Source: Rickettsiales bacterium (GTDB lineage Bacteria > Pseudomonadota > Alphaproteobacteria > Rickettsiales > Deianiraeaceae). From it: a stretch of DNA of 5,960 nucleotides. The notes below the pieces were generated by a model. It saw only the letters and a list, made by a program, of their open reading frames with translations. It was not told the origin of the DNA and made no database searches. Shown here one piece after another: positions 1-5,960 of the stretch; position 1 is the stretch's first letter, and each line of letters starts with the position of its first letter. The position numbers and the translations under genes are program-made. The stretch is taken from assembly GCA_947424985.1 (NCBI GenBank), contig CANDYN010000065.1:1-5960 (forward strand). The letters are read 5' to 3'.

Positions 1-209
1 AAGTGATAGACTATTTAATGCAAAATCCCTTAATTGAGGTAAAAGATCTGCAAAAATACCTCAATGTTGCCTATAACACTGCAAATACAATCGTGCAGAA
101 ACTTGTATCTCTTGAAGTTTTAGAACAAATATCTGAAGGTGAGCGTAATAAGAAATATGTTTATAGGAAGTATATGGATATATTGGAGCAAGGTTGTGAG
201 AATTTTTAG
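1..209 (+). CDS. Fic family protein, C-terminal fragment (5' end outside window)
   Basis: Only the last 68 codons are visible, in the phase starting at base 3 and ending with TAG at 207-209. They form a winged-helix domain: an initial helix (IDYLMQNPLI), then VKDLQKYLNVAYNTANTIVQKL, whose second part is the recognition helix, then a wing and the closing KKYVYRKYMDIL. This pattern, with the V-Y-x-Y-x-D-I-L ending, is typical of the C-terminal domain of class II/III Fic proteins. Those proteins use an upstream Fic core (HPFxxGNGR) to transfer AMP or another nucleotide part onto a target protein. The Fic core lies outside the window, so catalytic status cannot be judged. A GTG at 3-5 could in principle start a short protein, but truncation of a longer gene is much more likely. 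The tag gene follows after 9 bases and may be co-transcribed. An unrelated small winged-helix regulator is the main alternative. Confidence 0.72.
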   Translation, partial: VIDYLMQNPLIEVKDLQKYLNVAYNTANTIVQKLVSLEVLEQISEGERNKKYVYRKYMDILEQGCENF

Positions 210-218
210 AGTTAAATT

Positions 219-776
219 ATGAAAAACAGATGCAAGTGGCCCGGAAATGATGTCTTTTTAATGATTAAATATCACGATGAAGAATGGGGAATGCCTGTAC
301 ATGATGATGAAAAATTATTTGAATTTCTAGTATTAGAAGGTGCTCAGGCCGGTTTAAGTTGGAAAACTGTATTGTATAAACGAGAGAATTACCGTAAAGC
401 ATTTGATGGTTTTGATGCAGAAAAGATCTCAAAATACGATGAGCAAAAAGTTGAAGAATTGATGCAGAATGCAGGAATTATCCGCAATAGATTAAAAATC
501 CTCTCCACAATCCAAAATGCAAAAATGTTTATAAAAGTACAACAAGAATTTGGTTCTTTTGATAAATACATTTGGCAGTTTGTAGATTACCAGACGATTA
601 ATAATAAAATCAAAACTATATCTGATATTCCAGCTAAAACACCAGAAGCAGAAAAGATGAGTAAAGATTTATTAAAACGTGGATTTAAATTTGTTGGGCC
701 AACAATCTGCTATGCTTTAATGCAGGCTATTGGTATGGTAAATGATCATGAAGTTAGTTGTTTTTGGTATGGATGA
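219..776 (+). CDS. tag: DNA-3-methyladenine glycosylase I (Tag)
   Basis: Base-excision repair enzyme that removes 3-methyladenine from alkylated DNA in the cytoplasm, leaving an abasic site. The 185 residues align along their whole length with E. coli Tag (187 aa). The HhH-superfamily zinc site is complete: C5, H19, H177 and C181. E40 in LEGAQAGLSW matches the catalytic Glu38 of E. coli, and W48 matches the base-stacking Trp46. Further family blocks are NAGIIRNRLKI and KRGFKFVGPTICYALMQA. The start is fixed by an in-frame TAA at 213-215 just before ATG 219; an AGAG at 208-211 is a weak ribosome-binding candidate. The protein ends four residues after the last zinc ligand, so the tail is short but nothing essential is missing. 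It sits 9 bases after the Fic gene. It is a repair gene and has no known role in the SIR2-HerA system downstream, so I read it as flanking host DNA. Confidence 0.96.
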   Translation: MKNRCKWPGNDVFLMIKYHDEEWGMPVHDDEKLFEFLVLEGAQAGLSWKTVLYKRENYRKAFDGFDAEKISKYDEQKVEELMQNAGIIRNRLKILSTIQNAKMFIKVQQEFGSFDKYIWQFVDYQTINNKIKTISDIPAKTPEAEKMSKDLLKRGFKFVGPTICYALMQAIGMVNDHEVSCFWYG

Positions 777-858
777 ATTTTCAGAACAGATGTCAGGAAT
801 GGTGAAAGTGGTTTGTGAATTGGGTGAGAAATGGATTAGAATTTAACGATATAACTAT

Positions 859-2061
859 ATGAAAGATGTGAAAGATTTTATTAATGACAGAATTTTTAAA
901 TCCAAAAACATAACAGTATTACTTGGCGCAGGTGCTTCTGTTGGATGTGGATTGCCAACTGGTGATGGACTTTTTAAAGATCTACTCCCAATTACAGAGT
1001 TGGAAGAATACAACGAAATACAGGATATTATTAAGATTGAATACACAAAGGCTTCGGACAGCAGTGCTATATCAATTTCCAGTAAAGATGGAGAGGGTAA
1101 GATTTATAATATAGAAACCTATCTATCAAAAATAGAGAATGCAGAAAAGTTTTATCAGAATCAAAGTGACACTGAGAAAAAAGAGCTAATTAATAAGTTT
1201 TATCAATCCTGTATTGCCAAAATGCAGAATAAAATAACTCATTATACAAAAAACAAAACCCATTATAACTTAATTTCTAGGTTACTTTCGACCAGAAATG
1301 ATCCATCAAAAGGAAGGCTAAGAATTTTTACAACAAATTACGATACCATCATTGAAGACGCTTGTGCAAATGAAGGTATAATTGTTATTGATGGCTTTTC
1401 ATTCGTTGGTCAAGATAGAGTTTTTAATCCAAGTTATTTCGACTATGATGTAATCGATAGCAATCTGACCAAAAGGAACAACATAACTGAAAGAATAGGT
1501 AATCTTGTATATTTGTATAAATTACACGGCTCTATTAATTGGGAAAAAATAGAAGATCAATTCTATTCAAGCAATAGAAAAGATATTGAAAAACCGATGA
1601 TTATAATTCCTGGTGATGGAAAATTTGAAAACTCTTATAATTCACCATATCTTGACATGATTGGTAAATTCAGAGAAGGTTTGCGTGAATCTGAATTACT
1701 AATTATTGCTGGCTATTCTTTCTCTGACATACATATAAACAACATTATTATAGAGGCAAGTCAAAGAAATCAGAATTTATCTATTCTTATATGCCTTAAG
1801 GGTGCTGAAGATATTCTGGAATGTTATATGGAGCATGATAAAGATGAACTTGGAATTGCAAAATTTACAGATAAAGTATTTGCAAAGATAGATCCAATAA
1901 AGGCTATAAAAGATAAGTGTTTGGCTCTAACACATAAAAATATTTTTGAATATTTTGCAAACAACTTACTGACCAATAAATTAGTCAATCATTTTAACAA
2001 ATTTGAAGAAAGCAGGAAGGTTAAAGGTAGTAAAAAAGAAGAGATAGATATATTTTCATAA
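859..2061 (+). CDS. SIR2-like NAD-binding protein of a SIR2-HerA defence system
   Basis: Probable NADase effector of an anti-phage system. The Rossmann-type SIR2 fold is marked by LLGAGAS (residues 21-27, NAD pyrophosphate loop), FTTNYD (157-162, counterpart of the sirtuin TQNID motif, with N160 and D162), KLHGSINW (221-228, H223 the likely catalytic histidine) and IIAGYSFSD (282-290, second nucleotide loop). A mostly helical stretch lies between residues 40 and 150, and a charged helical tail from about 300 to 400. The paired CxxC zinc cysteines of classical sirtuin deacetylases are absent, which argues for NAD hydrolysis over protein deacetylation. An in-frame TAA at 844-846 makes ATG 859 the only plausible start; there is no Shine-Dalgarno sequence. 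HerA follows after 9 bases, so the two are surely one operon. In studied SIR2-HerA systems the two proteins form a large complex and deplete NAD+ on infection; applying this here is inference. The gene is very AT-rich (25% GC in 1501-1560). Confidence 0.93.
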   Translation: MKDVKDFINDRIFKSKNITVLLGAGASVGCGLPTGDGLFKDLLPITELEEYNEIQDIIKIEYTKASDSSAISISSKDGEGKIYNIETYLSKIENAEKFYQNQSDTEKKELINKFYQSCIAKMQNKITHYTKNKTHYNLISRLLSTRNDPSKGRLRIFTTNYDTIIEDACANEGIIVIDGFSFVGQDRVFNPSYFDYDVIDSNLTKRNNITERIGNLVYLYKLHGSINWEKIEDQFYSSNRKDIEKPMIIIPGDGKFENSYNSPYLDMIGKFREGLRESELLIIAGYSFSDIHINNIIIEASQRNQNLSILICLKGAEDILECYMEHDKDELGIAKFTDKVFAKIDPIKAIKDKCLALTHKNIFEYFANNLLTNKLVNHFNKFEESRKVKGSKKEEIDIFS

Positions 2062-2070
2062 ATTTTAAAT

Positions 2071-3861
2071 ATGGCTGATTATTTTGCAAAAGAATTATTT
2101 CTAGGTGTTATCAATAAAATTAATACCTATAACTGCTTTGTTAAAATTCCAAAACCAAGTTTACTAAAATCTTTTTATTTTGAGAAAGAGCAATATTGCG
2201 GAGGAATAATTGGAAAATATGTTGTAGTTTTATCTGAAAATCTTGGATTTTTAGGTATTATACAAGAAGTTTCATTGCCAAAAAATACAGATTATTCAAT
2301 AGAAGAAATTGAGATACAAAATGAGGATATTTTCAAAACAGACTGTAGAATACAATTGCTCCTATCTTTTAATTATCAAAATCTTGAAGATGATAAAGTA
2401 AGAGCTCATAGCGGAATACAAGAATTTCCTTTAGTTGGCTCAAAGATTTATATTTGTCATAGTGATTTATTGAGTAAAATCTTAAATGGCATAAATAAAG
2501 ATGAAAATCCGTCAATTGAAATCGGTAAAGTCATTAGTAATGAAATACCGTTGAATGTATCATTTTCGGATTTATTTGTTAGGCACTGTGCAATAGTTGG
2601 CACTACTGGGGGAGGAAAAAGTTATACAATAGGGAAAATTATTGAGGAAATACATAAACATAATGATTTACATACAAAAAAATTAAACGTTATATTGTTT
2701 GATGCTACCGGTGAATTTGAATCCCTTGGTGCAGAGAGAGACAATAGTAACAATAATAGTAAATTTATAGGTATTAAAAGATACAAATTCGGCAAGTTAT
2801 CAGAAGCAAACAAGAAAAATAAACTTGAATCTGTATATTTTTCTTATAAGAGCTTTAGTACGTCTGATTGGTTTGCATTGTTTAACCCATCTGCCAATGT
2901 GCAAGCAATAAAATTAAGAGAAGCTATAAAATCTCTTAAGCTTGTTTATGCTAAAAAGCAGAAAGATCAACAGTATCCTGATTTATACGAGAAAGCCAAT
3001 AATTTGATTAACGATTTTAATAAAGCTCTAAAGGAAGAGCATGATGTTGTTTATAATGATGAAAGTTCTGATTTTGAGATAAAAAATCTTGCCAAACAAA
3101 TATCAAATGAATGCATTTGGCCAACCAATAAAGCTCAAGATAAAAAAGGATGTTTTGGAGGTAACAATGAGCAAGATGAAGGTTATTGCTCTGCATTAAT
3201 TAACAAAATCAATTATAAAGTTGGCAATAAAATCTATAATCAAATATTCAACTTTTATAATAATTTAAATGATTCAAAAAATATTGCTGAGGTATTTTCG
3301 ATAAATGATAATGATACTATAAAAATTATATCACTCAAGGATGTTTCGTTTGATGATAATATGCGAGCTGTATTAATGAATTGTATCGGAAGATTCTTTT
3401 TAGACAAAGCAAGAAAGGAGGATTATAAAGAAAACCCGACAATATTGATTATTGATGAAGCTCATCAATTTTTAAACACTAGAATTAGTGGAGATTATGC
3501 CCCAGACGTTCATTTAAATGCTTTCGATAATATCGCCAAGGAATGCAGAAAACATGGGCTGTATCTATGCTTATCAACTCAGATGCCAAGAGATATTCCA
3601 GATGGCACACTTAGTCAGGTTGGAACTTTTATAGTGCATAGACTTATAAACGAGAATGATAAAAACAAAATTAAGGATGCTTGTCAAGAAAGTACTCGTG
3701 AAATAATGTCCTATTTGCCAATCCTAGGCAAGGGTGAATGCATGATTATCAGTAATCATGTTCCAATGCCATTACATATAAAGGTTAATGAGCCTTCTGA
3801 TGAATTTAGACCAAGTTCAAAATCTCCACTTGAAGAACATTTTGAGGATAAAAAGATTTAA
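2071..3861 (+). CDS. HerA/DUF87-family ATPase of a SIR2-HerA defence system
   Basis: FtsK-HerA superfamily motor ATPase, expected to form a hexameric ring and to hold or control the SIR2 partner. Residues 1 to about 150 are strand-rich and fit the HAS-barrel that caps HerA proteins. Walker A is GTTGGGKS (177-184, K183). Walker B is ILIIDEAHQFL (458-468, D462 and E463). C-R-K-H-G (492-496) supplies the probable arginine finger R493, and STQMPRDIP (502-510) is the sensor motif with Q504. The FIVHRLINENDKNKI block and the C-terminal segment also match the family. Between the Walker motifs a long, largely helical insert (roughly 265-420) carries three spaced cysteines, C348, C361 and C373. The 596 residues are a normal length and no motif is damaged. 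It starts 9 bases after the SIR2 stop without a Shine-Dalgarno sequence, suggesting translational coupling. No NurA nuclease, the archaeal HerA partner, is present; SIR2 takes that place. Local composition is very AT-rich (20% GC in 3241-3300). Confidence 0.93.
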   Translation: MADYFAKELFLGVINKINTYNCFVKIPKPSLLKSFYFEKEQYCGGIIGKYVVVLSENLGFLGIIQEVSLPKNTDYSIEEIEIQNEDIFKTDCRIQLLLSFNYQNLEDDKVRAHSGIQEFPLVGSKIYICHSDLLSKILNGINKDENPSIEIGKVISNEIPLNVSFSDLFVRHCAIVGTTGGGKSYTIGKIIEEIHKHNDLHTKKLNVILFDATGEFESLGAERDNSNNNSKFIGIKRYKFGKLSEANKKNKLESVYFSYKSFSTSDWFALFNPSANVQAIKLREAIKSLKLVYAKKQKDQQYPDLYEKANNLINDFNKALKEEHDVVYNDESSDFEIKNLAKQISNECIWPTNKAQDKKGCFGGNNEQDEGYCSALINKINYKVGNKIYNQIFNFYNNLNDSKNIAEVFSINDNDTIKIISLKDVSFDDNMRAVLMNCIGRFFLDKARKEDYKENPTILIIDEAHQFLNTRISGDYAPDVHLNAFDNIAKECRKHGLYLCLSTQMPRDIPDGTLSQVGTFIVHRLINENDKNKIKDACQESTREIMSYLPILGKGECMIISNHVPMPLHIKVNEPSDEFRPSSKSPLEEHFEDKKI

Positions 3862-3958
3862 TTTTCAAAAAGTACAAAACTTTAAGACTTCATATTTTCG
3901 CAATTTTGACGTTATATGTGACGCTAAATTAAAAATATTATCCGAAAAATCTCAGCGA

Positions 3959-3982
3959 AAGAAAAATATTTTTATTTTTCTT
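3959..3982 (+). terminator. Possible weak AT-rich hairpin, candidate transcription end
   Basis: AAGAAAAATA (3959-3968) and TATTTTTCTT (3973-3982) pair perfectly over 10 bases with a 4-T loop, about 98 bases after the HerA stop. Only one pair is G-C and no clean T-run follows, so it would be a poor intrinsic terminator. Its position after the defence operon is the main support; it may be no more than AT-rich chance. Confidence 0.2.
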
Positions 3983-4065
3983 CAACCCTGCAAACCACTA
4001 TCTGCTAGTAAATTTTTCTAAAAACTAAGCAGTTTGGTACTCTATTTTCACCTCAGGTTTATATT

Positions 4066-4093
4066 TTGCTTATAGTATAGGCATTTATATCAT
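4066..4093 (+). promoter_or_regulatory. Candidate sigma70-type promoter for the methyltransferase gene
   Basis: TATCAT at 4088-4093 matches five of six bases of the -10 consensus. It stands 16 bases after TTGCTT (4066-4071), which shares only the TTG of the -35 consensus. Transcription would begin near base 4100, giving a leader of roughly 115 bases. The -10 element overlaps the left arm of the inverted repeat at 4090-4117. In such AT-rich DNA, similar words are common, so support is weak; TATATA-type words at 4184-4199 are an alternative -10. Confidence 0.25.
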
Positions 4094-4117
4094 AACGCCA
4101 TTTTTTTGTCGTTATGA
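4090..4117. promoter_or_regulatory. Perfect 8-base inverted repeat, possible operator
   Basis: TCATAACG (4090-4097) and CGTTATGA (4110-4117) are exact reverse complements around a 12-base T-rich centre. Each arm contains a CG step, which makes chance less likely than for pure A/T symmetry. The half-site core CGTTAT recurs once more at 3910-3915. Its overlap with a possible -10 suggests a repressor site for the methyltransferase transcript; it could also be a simple RNA hairpin. No regulator gene is in the window. Confidence 0.3.
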
Positions 4118-4215
4118 AAAATGATTTTCGTCAGATTTTAGAAAAATTTTCACCAATTTCATCTAAGATCCCAAAAAATCATTATATATAGGTATATATT
4201 TTTTTATTTAAAACT

Positions 4216-5556
4216 ATGACACAAAAAAGTCAATTAAAGATTTCTTATCTTCCTCCGGATAAGATCCGTCCCTATAAAAACAACCCTAAAATCCATAAGG
4301 ATAAACAAGTTGCACAAATAAGCTCAAGCATAAGGGAATTCATGTTCACAAATCCGATCCTGCTTGATGAGAATCACGAAATTCTTGCAGGTCATGGGAG
4401 GTACATGGCAGCAAAAGAGCTAAAACTTGAGTCCGTTCCATGTATTATCTTGAATCATTTATCAACCGAACAAAAAAGAGCCTACCGGATAGCTGATAAT
4501 AAACTCACGGAGCTGGGTAAATGGGATGAAGACCTTCTAGCTCTAGAATTTTCAGATCTCTCAAACCTTGATCTCGGATTTGATCTTTCGATTACCGGAT
4601 TTGAGACAACTGAGATTGATCTTCTCATCGACAATTCCTCAAAAGTGGAATTAAAAGAAGATAGTGTACCTGATGTTAATTTGGATATTGAGCCAATTAC
4701 AAAGTTAGGCGATATCTGGCTTTTAGGGAAGCATAGAATTATATGTGCTGACAGTACTAAGGAGGAAAGTTATCTAAAATTATTTGGTAGTTCAGACAAA
4801 AAAGCCCAAATGATTTTCACTGACCCGCCTTACAACGTTGCCATATCAGGACATGTTTGCGGAAATGGTAAAGTGAAACATAAAGAATTTGCAATGGCAA
4901 GCGGTGAGATGACAACTTCAGAGTTTACCAATTTTTTAACTTCAGTATTCCAAAATCTCAAAGCTTTCAGTATCGACAGCTCTTTACATTATATCTGTAT
5001 GGATTGGCGACATATGAAAGAACTACTTGATTCCGGTTTATCTATATATGACGAACTCAAAAACCTCTGCATCTGGAATAAGGATAATGGAGGTATGGGA
5101 AGTTTGTACCGAAGCAAACATGAGCTGGTCTTCATTTTTAAAAATGGCACAGCATCTCATCTCAATAATGTAGAACTTGGCAAAAATGGAAGGTATCGAA
5201 CAAATGTCTGGGATTATGCAGGAGTAAATAGTTTTGGTGGGAATCAAGAGGATTTAAAGCTTCATCCAACCGTCAAACCTGTAGCAATGATTGCAGATGC
5301 TATTTTAGATGTAACCAAAAGAAATGACATCATCTTAGACTCATTCCTTGGAAGCGGTTCAACATTAATTGCTGCCGAAAAAACCGGCAGAACATGCTAC
5401 GGAATTGAACTCGACCCAATCTATATTGATACAATTATAAAAAGATGGCAAAAGTTTTCAGGCAAAGATGCAGTTCATGAAGAATCTGGTCAGATTTTTA
5501 ACGCTCCCACAGTTTTAGTGAAAGATTTAAAAAATCCGAAAGCAGAATTTCCCTGA
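4216..5556 (+). CDS. Orphan DNA methyltransferase with N-terminal ParB-like domain
   Basis: Prophage-type S-adenosylmethionine-dependent DNA methyltransferase, probably N6-adenine, possibly N4-cytosine. Residues 1 to about 95 form a ParB/Srx-like domain: KIRPYKNNPKIHKDKQVAQI, then the phosphate-binding motif AGHGR at 58-62. A linker (about 95-160) continues the usual arrangement of this fusion family. The catalytic domain shows TDPPYNV (202-208; DPPY 203-206, motif IV) ahead of DSFLGSGST (375-383, motif I, SAM binding), the beta-class order. KLHPTVKPVAMI just before motif I and YGIELDPIYID just after it are also typical. The start is fixed by an in-frame TAG at 4189-4191; no Shine-Dalgarno sequence is seen. 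No restriction endonuclease gene is present here, so it is an orphan, as is common on phages, where it may mask phage DNA or mark it for a developmental role. Its target site cannot be read from sequence. All 446 residues look intact. Confidence 0.93.
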   Translation: MTQKSQLKISYLPPDKIRPYKNNPKIHKDKQVAQISSSIREFMFTNPILLDENHEILAGHGRYMAAKELKLESVPCIILNHLSTEQKRAYRIADNKLTELGKWDEDLLALEFSDLSNLDLGFDLSITGFETTEIDLLIDNSSKVELKEDSVPDVNLDIEPITKLGDIWLLGKHRIICADSTKEESYLKLFGSSDKKAQMIFTDPPYNVAISGHVCGNGKVKHKEFAMASGEMTTSEFTNFLTSVFQNLKAFSIDSSLHYICMDWRHMKELLDSGLSIYDELKNLCIWNKDNGGMGSLYRSKHELVFIFKNGTASHLNNVELGKNGRYRTNVWDYAGVNSFGGNQEDLKLHPTVKPVAMIADAILDVTKRNDIILDSFLGSGSTLIAAEKTGRTCYGIELDPIYIDTIIKRWQKFSGKDAVHEESGQIFNAPTVLVKDLKNPKAEFP

Positions 5557-5574
5557 GCAGAAGTAACCTCAATT

Positions 5575-5580
5575 TATAAT
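5575..5580 (+). promoter_or_regulatory. Perfect -10 word upstream of the DUF5681 gene
   Basis: TATAAT occurs 46 bases before the ATG at 5627, in the 70-base gap after the methyltransferase stop. No good -35 element lies 16-18 bases upstream, so it may be a weak or activator-dependent promoter, or chance. The downstream gene may simply be read through from the methyltransferase gene. Confidence 0.25.
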
Positions 5581-5626
5581 TATCTTCTAGACCCCCTTTA
5601 TACATGTTTAACTTTTTTATCTCAAT

Positions 5627-5960
5627 ATGAGTACTAAGAACTACGACGTTGGTTACGGAAAACCACCTGAGGCTAACAGGTTTAAAAAAGGCCAATCGGG
5701 CAATAGCAAAGGCAGGCCATCGAAAAGCAAGAATACTTATAGTATTCTCTCAGACGAGCTAAGTCGAGTTGTCGCTCTCAAAGAAAATGGCCAAGAAGTC
5801 AAGTTAACCAAGCGTGAAGCAATGCTTCGCCATATGGTTAACAAGGCTGTGCAGGGTGATTCTAAAGCGATGTTTTTCGTTTTTAATCAACTATTGCAAC
5901 TTGATCAACGTGAAGAGTTGAAGGCGGAAATGTCGGCAATGCTTCTCAAAGACGATCAGG
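5627..5960 (+). CDS. DUF5681 domain protein, prophage-associated (3' end outside window)
   Basis: The first 111 codons are visible, from ATG 5627 to the window end with no stop. The N-terminus carries the DUF5681 signature: YDVGYGKPP (residues 6-14), then RFKKGQSGNSKGRPSKSK (18-35). This basic, glycine-rich stretch is followed by a predicted helical part that includes KLTKREAMLRHMVNKAVQGD. The family has no firmly established function. From memory, its members lie in prophages, often close to DNA methyltransferases and terminase genes, and a DNA-packaging or small-terminase-like role is a reasonable guess only. It begins 70 bases after the methyltransferase gene in the same direction, supporting one phage-like module. 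Composition is higher in GC than the defence pair (42% in 5701-5760 by hand count). No Shine-Dalgarno sequence precedes the ATG; the methionine directly before STKNYDVGYGKPP fits the family's usual start. Confidence 0.85.
   Translation, partial: MSTKNYDVGYGKPPEANRFKKGQSGNSKGRPSKSKNTYSILSDELSRVVALKENGQEVKLTKREAMLRHMVNKAVQGDSKAMFFVFNQLLQLDQREELKAEMSAMLLKDDQ

Larger units (their letters stand above)
3862..4215. other. AT-rich intergenic region between the defence pair and the methyltransferase gene
   Basis: This 354-base gap holds no convincing gene. An open stretch at 3788-4021 on the + strand mostly overlaps the HerA end in another frame and encodes a low-complexity K/F/N-rich peptide, so I treat it as chance. 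What can be seen: an AT-only-like hairpin at 3959-3982, a possible promoter at 4066-4093, an inverted repeat at 4090-4117, two short GAAAA/TTTTC symmetric words at 4116-4129 and 4141-4151, and ATATATA/TATATAT arms with a 2-base centre at 4184-4199 just before the methyltransferase start. The region probably contains the end of the defence transcript and the control region of the next one. Confidence 0.6.

Noticed and set aside
776..3867. 8-base direct repeat AATTTTCA at 776-783 and 3860-3867, flanking the SIR2-HerA pair almost exactly
   Set aside because: It looks like a target-site duplication, but an A/T-rich 8-mer shared by two such short regions is expected about once by chance, and there is no transposase or terminal inverted repeat.
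3788..4021. 77-codon open frame overlapping the HerA 3' end and running into the gap
   Set aside because: The first part is a shadow of HerA in another frame; the rest is K/F/N-rich peptide from AT-rich DNA with no recognisable domain and no ribosome-binding site.
4120..4183. 9-base inverted repeat AATGATTTT / AAAATCATT
   Set aside because: Wide 46-base spacing and low complexity; similar matches are expected in this composition.
4184..4199. ATATATA and TATATAT arms with a GG centre before the methyltransferase start
   Set aside because: Too tight for an RNA hairpin, and alternating A/T words are common here; kept only as part of the intergenic description and as an alternative -10.
3862..4215. 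tRNA, CRISPR array or transposon ends in the gap
   Set aside because: No cloverleaf-like GC stems, no regularly spaced repeats and no long terminal inverted repeats were seen.
5498..5695. Minus-strand open frame across the methyltransferase end and DUF5681 start
   Set aside because: It overlaps two well-supported + strand genes and has no recognisable domain; shadow frame.

Overview
The window is AT-rich, all convincing genes are on the + strand, and it reads as a host-gene segment, a two-gene anti-phage defence cassette, and the start of a prophage-like segment. The organism cannot be named from this sequence alone. The ParB-methyltransferase and DUF5681 proteins resemble forms I know from alphaproteobacterial prophages. 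Low GC and almost no Shine-Dalgarno sequences would fit an AT-rich, perhaps host-associated alphaproteobacterium (Rickettsiales-like), but this is an inference with modest confidence.

Region 1 (1-776): the 3' end of a Fic-family protein gene (its C-terminal winged-helix part), followed after 9 bases by a full-length tag gene for DNA-3-methyladenine glycosylase I, with its zinc ligands and catalytic glutamate in place.

Region 2 (859-3861): two tightly spaced genes, 9 bases apart, encoding a SIR2-like NAD-binding protein (400 aa) and a HerA/DUF87 hexameric ATPase (596 aa). This is the gene pair of the SIR2-HerA (Nezha-type) anti-phage system. Members of that system assemble SIR2 and HerA into one complex and deplete NAD+ during phage infection. 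Both proteins look intact, with all key motifs. This is the most notable content of the window.

Region 3 (3862-4215): 354 bases without a convincing gene. It holds an AT-rich hairpin and a perfect 8-base inverted repeat that overlaps a possible -10 element upstream of the next gene.

Region 4 (4216-5960): an orphan DNA methyltransferase with an N-terminal ParB-like domain, then the first 111 codons of a DUF5681 protein that runs off the window end. These genes are visibly less AT-rich than the defence pair. By hand count, one 60-base line within HerA (3241-3300) is 20% GC and one in SIR2 (1501-1560) is 25%. One at the methyltransferase end (5341-5400) is 45% and one in the DUF5681 gene (5701-5760) is 42%. 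The likely picture is a defence cassette parked at or near the edge of a prophage or similar mobile segment, next to a conserved repair gene.
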